Source: Methanosphaera sp. (lineage in GTDB: Archaea > Methanobacteriota > Methanobacteria > Methanobacteriales > Methanobacteriaceae). Taken from it: DNA of 17,955 nucleotides. Below the pieces are notes generated by a model. It searched no databases. It had not been told where the DNA came from and worked only from the letters and a program-made list of their open reading frames with translations. This document shows, piece after piece, positions 7,205-14,646 of this stretch. The translations under genes and the position numbers were made by a program. The DNA is taken from assembly GCA_021199865.1 (NCBI GenBank), contig JAJQHG010000074.1, forward strand, positions 1-17,955. The letters run 5' to 3'. Positions within the stretch are counted from its first letter, which is position 1. Each line of letters starts with the position of its first letter.

Positions 7205-7269
7205 TAGATGGAATAATAGAGTGTTTCATCTATTTCCATTTAAGTTAAGTTTAACTAGCAATACTAGTT
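7205..7269. other. cluster of three inverted repeats between ths and hisD
   Basis: Three stems follow one another. TAGATGGAA pairs with TTTCATCTA (7205-7232, one wobble), AGTTAA with TTAACT (7243-7256, 2-base gap), and AACTAG with CTAGTT (7253-7269, 5-base loop). The second and third overlap and so exclude each other. They lie just after the thermosome gene and before hisD. A role in ending the ths message or in control of hisD is possible but not shown. Confidence 0.4.
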
Positions 7270-7294
7270 TTTAAGTATTCACATGTAGTTACTC

Positions 7295-8905
7295 TTACAT
7301 TGCATATGGGTTAGGTGTACCTGGCATATCTCCACCAACAGGTGTTTCATGCTTGGTTGCTACTACATCATCAATACGTAGTATTTCCTCGGCAATTGTT
7401 GTTGCAGCCTCTGTTATTGCAGCCTTAGAGTTCTTTGAATCAAGTACTCCATCAGCCTTCATATCAGATACTTCACCAGTTAATACATTGATTCCCATGT
7501 AAGGAGAGTCTTCTTGTGCTGCTAATAGGTCTGTTTTAACATCAATAATGTCTAATCCAGCATTCTTTGCTAATGCTGCTGGTAATTCTTTTAGTGCCTC
7601 TGCATATGCGAGGATTACTAATTGTTCCTTATCAGTAAACTGATTAGCATAGTTAGATAATTCCTTAGCAGCAGCAATATCTGCAGCTCCTCCTCCAGGT
7701 AGAGCTTTCTTTTCCTTGATTGCTCTGGCTACTGCACCTATTGCATCATTTATTGCTTGTTCTAACTCATCAGTCATGAGTTTAGTGGTTCCACGTACAA
7801 TTATGTTTAGTACACCAGGGTTTTTACATTCTTCTACAAAGATGTATTCACGATCTTCATATACTTCACGTTCATATACGTGTCCTGCTTCTCCTAGATC
7901 ATCACTTGTTATTTCATGTATATTGTTTACAATATTTGCTCCTGTAGCATGTGATAATCTTTCAAGATCGCCTGCTTTTACCCTCTTTGCTGCCATTATA
8001 CCAGCTTTTTCTAGGTAGTGTTGTCCTAGATCACTGATTTTCTTGTTGTTAAATAATACTGTTACACCAGCATCTACTAATGCTTGTACCTCTTCCTGGA
8101 GCATTTCTGATTCTTTGTCTAGGTATGATTGGTATTCAAATGGTGTTGTTAGTTTTATTTTTGCATCATTTTGTAGTTCTCTAGCATCAATTGGGTATTC
8201 TAGAAGTGCGATCTTTGCATCTTTTACATCGTGTGGCATCTCAACTTCTAGTACTTCTTTATCTACAGTAACAGATTCTGTGATCTCTGTTGATTCACTA
8301 CTTGCACCATGAATCTTTCTGATCTTGATATTATCTGGGTCAATCATAGCTTCTTCATCAACATCAAGTAATGCTTCTACTAAGTCTGTTGCCATTTCAC
8401 GGATGTTTTGGAATGATCCCTTACCAGACATGGATGTTGCTGCAACATCAATTAATTCATCCTTAGATGTCTCGATAGCTATTTGATCATAAACTTCTAG
8501 GGTTTTATCTGTTGCATCCTGGAATCCTTTTACTATTAAAGATACGGATACTCCATCATCTAAGAGTTTTTCTGCCTGTTTTAGGATTTCTCCTGTTAGT
8601 ACTACTGCTGTGGTTGTTCCATCAACATATTCCTCTTCTTGTGCTTTTGCTAAATCTACTATCATCTTAGCTGCAGGATGATCTGGTTCTGTTTCTTTTA
8701 ATACTGTGTAACCATCATTGGTTATCTTAACATCACCAATAGTGTTTATTAGCATCTTATCCATTCCTCTTGGACCTAAGGTGGTCTTTAGTACTTCGGA
8801 TAATGTTTTTGCAGCTAATATATTATTTCTAGTTGCCTGGCTACCAGACATAGTGGTACTGCCATCAGCTAGAATAATTAATGGTTGTTGGTTATTCTCT
8901 GGCAT
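7295..8905 (-). CDS. ths: thermosome subunit (group II chaperonin)
   Basis: A 536-residue subunit of the archaeal double-ring, ATP-driven folding chaperonin. The TCP-1 signatures are clear: LKTTLGPRGMDKM (39-51), ITNDGYTVLKE (61-71) and DGTTTAVVLTGEIL (95-108), followed by the apical domain with PHDVKDAKIALLEYPI. LPGGGAAD and NAGLDIIDV mark the return to the equatorial domain. Two points deviate from the usual family sequence. The glycine before the nucleotide-binding DGTT is Val (YVDGTT rather than VGDGTT), and GGGAPE reads GGGAAD. The C-terminus ends in PGTPNPYAM rather than a long Gly-Met tail. The start follows GGAGAT with five bases spacing. It stands alone, with 275 bases upstream and 251 downstream free of genes. 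Another subunit may be encoded elsewhere. Confidence 0.95.
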   Translation of the reverse strand: MPENNQQPLIILADGSTTMSGSQATRNNILAAKTLSEVLKTTLGPRGMDKMLINTIGDVKITNDGYTVLKETEPDHPAAKMIVDLAKAQEEEYVDGTTTAVVLTGEILKQAEKLLDDGVSVSLIVKGFQDATDKTLEVYDQIAIETSKDELIDVAATSMSGKGSFQNIREMATDLVEALLDVDEEAMIDPDNIKIRKIHGASSESTEITESVTVDKEVLEVEMPHDVKDAKIALLEYPIDARELQNDAKIKLTTPFEYQSYLDKESEMLQEEVQALVDAGVTVLFNNKKISDLGQHYLEKAGIMAAKRVKAGDLERLSHATGANIVNNIHEITSDDLGEAGHVYEREVYEDREYIFVEECKNPGVLNIIVRGTTKLMTDELEQAINDAIGAVARAIKEKKALPGGGAADIAAAKELSNYANQFTDKEQLVILAYAEALKELPAALAKNAGLDIIDVKTDLLAAQEDSPYMGINVLTGEVSDMKADGVLDSKNSKAAITEAATTIAEEILRIDDVVATKHETPVGGDMPGTPNPYAM

Positions 8906-9159
8906 AAATTATCTCCATTATCATTTTTTTAGATACTATTTTTATTTGATTTTGAAACTGATTATTGATTTTAATTTAAATGAAAATAATATTCTAAAAA
9001 TCGTGTTTCATAGAACTAATTTGAATTATATTTAAATATGAAAATAATTATTGTTTTAGATATTAATTTCCAACTATATTATAATATGTTTATATTATAT
9101 AATATACTTAATGGTTAAAACCTTGCTTGATGTTATATAAATACTTTATGGTTTTATGG

Positions 9160-9201
9160 AAAAAAAATAAATAAGAAAAGTTAGTTAGATTTACTAAAAT
9201 C
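9160..9201 (-). terminator. cpgS terminator: short hairpin and U8
   Basis: A 5-bp stem GATTT/AAATC with a 4-base loop (9188-9201) lies at the very end of the cpgS coding region. It is followed, past the stop codon, by eight U in the minus-strand transcript (9160-9167). Confidence 0.5.
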
Positions 9202-10560
9202 ACTAACCGCCCCATCAACAACACTCATTATGGCAGAATCAAGATCATAATCATCACTAACAGCTATAGGAATATTATCACAGTACACAACCTCAAGGTT
9301 AGCATCAAGAGCATCCTTTGTTGCAACATCCACCGCAGCAGCCTTAAGCTCAGTTAACATGAGATCAACATCATCAATATTAGCATCAATATCCTTTTGT
9401 AATAAAGGCCTATTAGATAAATGTGAAGAGATGGCTACAACAGTACAATTAAAGTTATCCTCCAAATACTCCTTTAGTAATGGATGAACAGACTCTGGAG
9501 CAGTAGTAGCAAATAACACTCGCTTATTCTCAATGGACTCAACAGGGTGTGGTCTAAATATTGTTGGAATAATAGTAGCCCCTGGATTAATCTCATGGAT
9601 ATCCTCTAATAATTTATCAAGCTTCTCTGGTGGACATATCTGAGTATCACACATAGTAATAATAACAAGATCGGCAAGCTTAATTCTATATGGGCCAAAA
9701 TACTCTGTTAATGTCTCTAATGGCTGATTAGCACCAACCAACACAATAGTTTTATCAGTCTTTATAGGTGGAACTGCAGAACCACTACCCTCAATAGCCA
9801 CAAGGTTAGTATCAAGAGCATTAGTCATACGAGTACCATCCACCATATTAGTAGTAAATACCTCACCAGCCATACCACCAGCACAACGACGACAACCAAC
9901 AGTTAACACACGACTCATAAGAGCATCTTCCCAGTGATCTGATGCTGCATGGAAACCCTTATTTGACTGCTCCATCAAGTACTCAGGCGTTAATTTAATA
10001 GTATCTCCCTGAACAATCTCGGGTACCTCGGGTCCACCACGACCCATAGCAACAATACATGGAGTATACTTATGATCCTTATTAATTAGACGTGCAGTAT
10101 AAGAAGATACAGCAGTTTTACCTATACGTTTACCTGTTCCAACAATCTTATATGAAGGATTCTTTAAAACATCCTCCTCATGAACAGGCTTAAACTCAAA
10201 GTCTGAACCTTTATATATAACCTTCTTCTCTAAAATTATAGTAGCAATTTTAAACCTCTTAGAATAATTAACAACAGGTTCATCAGACAAGTCAAAAACA
10301 GCATCAACATCATACTCATCAAGAGTCTGACTAATTAAATCATAGGGAATCTCATCATGATTATCACTCATAATAACAGGCTTATCAAAAAACTCTGAAA
10401 TCACATCAACATTACTCTCCCTAATCTTCTCAGTACCACCAATAAACAGTAATACCTCAACATTATAACCATCAGACTCTAACTTCTTAACTGCAGACTT
10501 AGTAACAGGAAAATAATGTTCACCATCAACTAAACAAAACACATTGCGAATCTTATCCAT
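9181..10560 (-). CDS. cpgS: cyclic 2,3-diphosphoglycerate synthetase
   Basis: This enzyme uses ATP to close 2,3-diphosphoglycerate into the cyclic compound cDPG, a solute and phosphate store of Methanobacteriales and their relatives. The sequence shows the family N-terminus VFCLVDGEHYFPV, a P-loop GTGKRIGKT at about 141-149, and the conserved segments MGRGGPE, VGCRRCAGGMAGE and EGSGSAVPP. The 459-residue length is normal. A longer form from an ATG at 10575 is possible. I prefer the ATG at 10558-10560 because GGTGA lies eight bases before it and because the family usually starts close to the VDGEHY block. The gene is monocistronic, divergent from the 35-residue basic protein, and ends with a U8 tract. 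Confidence 0.93.
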   Translation of the reverse strand: MDKIRNVFCLVDGEHYFPVTKSAVKKLESDGYNVEVLLFIGGTEKIRESNVDVISEFFDKPVIMSDNHDEIPYDLISQTLDEYDVDAVFDLSDEPVVNYSKRFKIATIILEKKVIYKGSDFEFKPVHEEDVLKNPSYKIVGTGKRIGKTAVSSYTARLINKDHKYTPCIVAMGRGGPEVPEIVQGDTIKLTPEYLMEQSNKGFHAASDHWEDALMSRVLTVGCRRCAGGMAGEVFTTNMVDGTRMTNALDTNLVAIEGSGSAVPPIKTDKTIVLVGANQPLETLTEYFGPYRIKLADLVIITMCDTQICPPEKLDKLLEDIHEINPGATIIPTIFRPHPVESIENKRVLFATTAPESVHPLLKEYLEDNFNCTVVAISSHLSNRPLLQKDIDANIDDVDLMLTELKAAAVDVATKDALDANLEVVYCDNIPIAVSDDYDLDSAIMSVVDGAVSDFSKSN

Positions 10561-10592
10561 AAAATATTTCACCATAACTTGTTTTACTAATA

Positions 10593-10602
10593 CAATATAT
10601 TC
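10593..10602 (-). promoter_or_regulatory. TATA-like element for cpgS
   Basis: On the minus strand it reads GAATATATTG, which predicts a transcription start close to 10571. That is upstream of the preferred ATG at 10560 and would leave the longer ATG at 10575 outside the message, which supports the shorter start. Confidence 0.35.
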
Positions 10603-10949
10603 CCCTCATAGAATAAGAATTTAACCAACACAACACCCACATAGTTACACTTGAAATGTATGACTAGAAAATATCAAAAAGTAATAACAATTAGATTAAT
10701 ACATACTAACATTATACATTCAAAATAAAGATTAATACCCAACAACAGGTAGAAATTACTTGTTAGGGGAGGGTATGATTATTTATGATAGTTAATAATA
10801 AGTATCCTATTTTTCTGTTAGTATCATTATCTATGTAGGGTTGGTTTCTATTATTAGAATACAAAAATATATATTATTGATTAGAAAAATATTATTATAT
10901 ACTATATTATTAGATACTAATAATAATTTTAAAGTTTTAAAAGGATCTC

Positions 10950-10959
10950 AAATATATAA
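10950..10959 (+). promoter_or_regulatory. TATA box of the 35-residue basic protein gene
   Basis: AAATATATAA lies about 46 bases before the ATG at 11001 and follows a purine-rich AAAAGG stretch that could serve as the BRE. The predicted leader of about 20 bases contains the GGGAGG ribosome site. Confidence 0.5.
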
Positions 10960-11000
10960 GAGAAGATCATTATCAAATTAATTGTAAGGGAGGAATAATA

Positions 11001-11108
11001 ATGGCAAAAGTTAAAGGAACAAATAAGAGAACAAGAGCTAAAAAGTCTCATAAGAAACAAGGAAATAAGAAAGGAAGAGGAGTAAGAGAAAAAGTATACA
11101 GAGGATAA
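11001..11108 (+). CDS. 35-residue highly basic protein
   Basis: A complete small gene. The ATG follows a perfect GGGAGG ribosome site with seven bases spacing, a TATA box lies upstream, and a hairpin and U8 lie downstream. The product begins MAKVKGTNKRTRAKKSHKK and ends GVREKVYRG. About half of the residues are Lys or Arg, there is no hydrophobic core, and acidic residues are almost absent. Such composition suggests an RNA- or ribosome-binding peptide, or a DNA-binding one, and it is likely unfolded alone. I do not recognise the family. Base use differs from surrounding AT-only spacers, being rich in AGA, AAG and GGA codons, as expected for a real coding region. It is the only plus-strand gene in the right half, and its own signals on both sides indicate an independent message. 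Confidence 0.75.
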   Translation: MAKVKGTNKRTRAKKSHKKQGNKKGRGVREKVYRG

Positions 11109-11138
11109 GTATCCTACTCTTTATAAAACCTTTTTTTT
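11103..11138 (+). terminator. terminator of the basic protein gene: hairpin at stop codon plus U8
   Basis: GGATA and TATCC (11103-11114) form a small stem across the TAA stop codon. It is followed about 16 bases later by eight T (11131-11138). The loop is tight, so the effective stem may be four pairs. Confidence 0.55.
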
Positions 11139-11346
11139 AATAAAATAAGCCCCAATATAATTTAAACACTAAAACTAATTCTTATTATAACTATAAATCT
11201 TTTCTAAAAAAAGTACTTATTATATATAAATAATTTTAGAGTACTAATATTTTCTAATATTACCCACTATTGTTTATAATTCAATAATCTTAGTTAAAGT
11301 AATGATTAGAAATAGAAATATAAAATAATATACTGAGTAAATTTCC

Positions 11347-11381
11347 AAAAAAAAGTATAAAGAAGGATATTAGTTATCCTT
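11347..11381 (-). terminator. hdrA terminator: 7-bp hairpin over the stop codon plus U8
   Basis: AAGGATA and TATCCTT (11363-11381) pair with a 5-base loop that contains part of the hdrA TAA. Eight bases further in the minus-strand transcript comes a run of eight U (11347-11354). This is the best stem plus U-tract in the window and should end the hdrCBA message. Confidence 0.7.
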
Positions 11382-13679
11382 TATTTTAAGTTCTTCATCA
11401 AAGTCAGTAAATTGTTTTGCTAGACCTCTGAAGTATGGTATGAATACACTGTGTATTAAGAGTCTATCAGGATCTATACCATCACGTTCAAGGTGTTGTT
11501 TCATTAATTGAACATTCTCTCTGATTTGTTCATGCTTTGAATTATCAGGATATTCACCTAGGAATACACCACTAGCACCATGTGTTAGTGCATAGTGTAC
11601 ATGCTCATACTTGACACGGTTAATGAATGGTACATGTATTATACGTACAGATTCAGGACAATCAACACGGTTTATACCCATGTTATTTGCGGATACATTA
11701 CCTATATCATCAAGGAATGCTATTATAACTGTTTCATCTTCCTGCTTATTCTTAAGTATACCCTCAATATTAGCAATTAACTTATCATCACTCTGTCCCT
11801 GGATACTGATTGCTTCCTGTGGACATGTAAGTATACAGTCACCACAACCTGTACATGATATTGGATCTACATGTATAGAGTGTTTACTCTTTGTTAATGC
11901 TTGGTAGATACAGTTATTTATACATTCACCACAGAGAACACATTGTTTTACATTTATAACAGCAATATATGGATCTACTTCTAATCCGCCATTAACTAAC
12001 TCAGATATCTTGGATGCTGCTGCATTTGCCTGTATAATACTATCTGTTATATCCTTTGGTCCTTGTGCTGTTCCACATACAAAGATACCCTCAATATCTG
12101 TTGTGACAGGCATCATCTTTGGATGCTTTTCCTTGATGAAATTATCCTCTGTCATTGCTACATTAAGAGTATTTGCTGTGTCAATTGTTCCCTGTGATGC
12201 TTCAAGTGCTGCAGATAATACTACTAGGTCTGTTGGAATCTCTTCTCTTATACCTGATATTGTATCCTCTATTCTAACAACCATATGGTCATCTTCCTGG
12301 GCTATTTCACCAGGTCTTCCACGTATGAATTCAATATCATTATCCTGGACATACTTATAGTATTTCTCATATACACCTACTGTTCTAATATCAGTATAAC
12401 AGATTATTACCTCTGTATCAGGATAATGTGTTCTAATAAGATTAGCATTCTTTAGTGCTACCATACAGCATACCTTTGAACAATACTTGTTACCACCAGG
12501 TAATTGATCACGACTACCAACACATTGTATCATTACTACTCTACGTGGAGTTTCACCATTAGATGGACGTTTTAGTTGTCCATTTGTTGGACCATTAACA
12601 CCAATAATACGTGCTAACTCCATCTGACTAATTACATCAGGGTAGCGTTCATGTCCATACTCGGGTCTCTTGGACGTATCAAATCTCTGATGACCTGTAG
12701 CTATTACTACTGATCCAACAGTTAATGATATGACCTCATCAATTGCATCAAGATTTATTGCATCTGTTGGACATACTTTTAGACAGGCTCCACACTTTAT
12801 ACAGTCCTCATCATCAAGAGTATATGTGCTTGGAACTGCCTGTGGGAATGGTTTATGTATAGCTTTTCTGGTAATTAATCCCTCATTCCACTCATCTGGA
12901 GCTATTGATGGGCATGCCTGAGTACATCTTCCACAACTAGTACACTTCTCTGGATCAATATACATTGGCTTCTTTCTAAGTAATACATCAAAGTTTCCAT
13001 TACGTCTACTAGATTTTTCTAGAACAGTATTTGTTAGTAGGATGATATTCTTATTATGCACCATTTCATTTATAACAGGGTTTAGTAGACATGCTGCACA
13101 GTCCTCTGTAAGTTTTTCTGGTGAGAATACTTTTCCTACCTGTACCATTGCTCCACCTACAGCAGAACGTTTCTCTATAAGAGTTACTTCCATTCCCTGT
13201 TTTGCTAGTGCATTTGCTGTGGTTATACCAGATATTCCTGCTCCTACAACTAGTACCTTGTTTTTTACTTGTGTTGGGATCTTTGATAAAGGTTCATTAT
13301 ATTTTACTGATTCTATTGCAGAGTTAACTAGACTTATTGCTTTATGTGTAGCTTTATCTGAATCCTCTGTTACCCATGAACATTGTTCACGTACATTTGG
13401 CATCTCGAAGAGGTAGGGGTTTAATGGTTGAATATAGTTCTGGAATGTTTCACCATGAGTTACCTTAGAACATGCACTTATTACTACTGAGTCTAAGTCA
13501 TTTCTTAGGATTTGATCCTTAATAATCTTTCCACCTTCAAGTGAGCAGAGGTTATCATGATGTTTGATTGCTACTACATCAGGATTACTAGATAATTCTT
13601 CCTCTACCTTGTCTAGATCAATTTTGTCGGATATGTTTCCTCCACAATGACAGAGAAATACACCTATCTTCTTATTCAT
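11370..13679 (-). CDS. hdrA: heterodisulfide reductase subunit A with fused cysteine-less FlpD/MvhD-like domain
   Basis: HdrA is the FAD-containing, electron-bifurcating subunit of the HdrABC complex. Residues are numbered from the ATG at 13679. An N-terminal domain has CHCGGN (C10, C12) and ACSKVTHGETF. The FAD Rossmann motif VGAGISG is near 145. A Cys pair sits at 194 and 197, and an inserted two-cluster ferredoxin has CxxCxxCxxxCP at 246-256 and 293-303. A YCSKVCC block is near 400, and a C-terminal ferredoxin has clusters at 580-590 and 609-619. Stand-alone HdrA ends soon after this. Here about 110 more residues (650-762) match the MvhD/FlpD fold (SVRIIHVPFINRV, HGASGVFLGEYP, GIDPDRL) but lack its cluster cysteines. 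A start at 13688 is possible. I prefer 13679, since GATGAT precedes it and the 8-nt overlap with hdrB repeats that of hdrC/hdrB. Confidence 0.93.
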   Translation of the reverse strand: MNKKIGVFLCHCGGNISDKIDLDKVEEELSSNPDVVAIKHHDNLCSLEGGKIIKDQILRNDLDSVVISACSKVTHGETFQNYIQPLNPYLFEMPNVREQCSWVTEDSDKATHKAISLVNSAIESVKYNEPLSKIPTQVKNKVLVVGAGISGITTANALAKQGMEVTLIEKRSAVGGAMVQVGKVFSPEKLTEDCAACLLNPVINEMVHNKNIILLTNTVLEKSSRRNGNFDVLLRKKPMYIDPEKCTSCGRCTQACPSIAPDEWNEGLITRKAIHKPFPQAVPSTYTLDDEDCIKCGACLKVCPTDAINLDAIDEVISLTVGSVVIATGHQRFDTSKRPEYGHERYPDVISQMELARIIGVNGPTNGQLKRPSNGETPRRVVMIQCVGSRDQLPGGNKYCSKVCCMVALKNANLIRTHYPDTEVIICYTDIRTVGVYEKYYKYVQDNDIEFIRGRPGEIAQEDDHMVVRIEDTISGIREEIPTDLVVLSAALEASQGTIDTANTLNVAMTEDNFIKEKHPKMMPVTTDIEGIFVCGTAQGPKDITDSIIQANAAASKISELVNGGLEVDPYIAVINVKQCVLCGECINNCIYQALTKSKHSIHVDPISCTGCGDCILTCPQEAISIQGQSDDKLIANIEGILKNKQEDETVIIAFLDDIGNVSANNMGINRVDCPESVRIIHVPFINRVKYEHVHYALTHGASGVFLGEYPDNSKHEQIRENVQLMKQHLERDGIDPDRLLIHSVFIPYFRGLAKQFTDFDEELKIKDN

Positions 13680-14646
13680 GGAGATCATCTACTCCTTCAT
13701 ATTCTATGCCTAGCTTATCTAGGAGTGGCTCTACATTTACTGTATGTGTCTGAATACCAATAGTTTTATATGGATCTGCACCCATGTATAATGCTACAAA
13801 TTGTGCAATGTTTAGTACAGGCATATATTTTTCGTGTTTTGTTTCATCCTGGATTACCTTTTCATATCTATCAAATTGTAGATGACAGTTTGGACATATT
13901 ACTAGTAGTAGATCAGCATCCTCATTATATAGACTTTCTAGTTTATCCTTGGATGTTTCTAGTGATAGTTCCCTGTTTGCATATCTCTGACGGAATCCAC
14001 ATCCACAGGTTAATTTTTTATGATCATACCATCCTATTGTTTCTAGTCCCATTGCTTCACATATTTGATCTACTATTTCAGGATCTCTTACACCACCCTG
14101 TGTATCATTATAGTGTACTTTACAGTAATGACATCCATGGTGTGTTGCTATCTTTATGCCTGATAAGTCTCTCTTCTTATACTTTGGTAGCTGGTCTCTT
14201 AGAGCATATAATATATCTACTACGTGGGTTATATTATTAACAGGATCAATGTCATCCTTATGATATACTAGGTCTTCTAATCCATTTTCTCTGAAGGATT
14301 CATTAATCTCTTCTCTTACATCATCCTTTGTGTTAAGGGTTAGTGCTGCATTCTTAAGTATTGCATAGCATGTTGCACACATTGGTACATATTGTTTATG
14401 ATCATTTTTTATTGCATGTGCAAAGTTACGTGCTGCTAGTGCTGTTGTTGATAGTTCATCGAATATATCATAGTAGTGTCCAAGACCCGTACAACAGGAC
14501 TGGTTTCTATCAATAACATACTCTATTCCAAGTTTATCAAAGACATACTTTGTTGATGCCTCTGTTCCTGGATACTCTGCTGATACAAGACAACTTCTAA
14601 ATAGTGTAATGTCCTTTGTTGGTATGAACTTGTTTACCTCATTCAT
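13672..14646 (-). CDS. hdrB: heterodisulfide reductase subunit B, variant second CCG motif
   Basis: HdrB carries the catalytic non-cubane iron-sulfur clusters that split the CoM-S-S-CoB disulfide. Residues are numbered from the ATG at 14646 (324 residues). The first CCG motif is complete: C19, C51-C52, C90 and C93. The second has C172 (HHGCHYC, with an extra C175) and CPNC at 251-254. The expected CCGAGGG between them reads TCGCGFRQRY, so the cysteines are at 214 and 216 and not adjacent. The second cluster may therefore differ from the canonical one. The alternative GTG start at 14655 gives three more residues. The ATG has GTGAT four bases before it and overlaps the hdrC stop in ATGAATGA. 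The gene lies in hdrC-hdrB-hdrA order with overlaps at both ends, which implies translational coupling. Confidence 0.9.
   Translation of the reverse strand: MNEVNKFIPTKDITLFRSCLVSAEYPGTEASTKYVFDKLGIEYVIDRNQSCCTGLGHYYDIFDELSTTALAARNFAHAIKNDHKQYVPMCATCYAILKNAALTLNTKDDVREEINESFRENGLEDLVYHKDDIDPVNNITHVVDILYALRDQLPKYKKRDLSGIKIATHHGCHYCKVHYNDTQGGVRDPEIVDQICEAMGLETIGWYDHKKLTCGCGFRQRYANRELSLETSKDKLESLYNEDADLLLVICPNCHLQFDRYEKVIQDETKHEKYMPVLNIAQFVALYMGADPYKTIGIQTHTVNVEPLLDKLGIEYEGVDDLHE

Larger units (their letters stand above)
10561..11000. other. 440-base divergent spacer between cpgS and the basic protein gene
   Basis: It holds no gene that I can support firmly. It contains a minus-strand TATA-like element for cpgS (about 10593-10602) and a plus-strand TATA box for the basic protein (10950-10959). 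A hairpin ACAGGTA/TACTTGT lies around 10745-10763, followed at once by the unusual G-rich patch GGGGAGGGT (10766-10774). Ten bases after that patch an ATG opens a 17-codon hydrophobic frame (10785-10838), which may be chance. Confidence 0.5.

Noticed and set aside
9065..9110. AT palindromes between cpgS and ths as regulatory sites
   Set aside because: ATATTATAATAT and ATATTATATAATAT are self-complementary, but such words are expected by chance in sequence this AT-rich.
11595..13416. Several plus-strand open frames opposite hdrA
   Set aside because: They are shadows of the conserved reductase frame, with no ribosome sites and composition mirroring the antisense strand.
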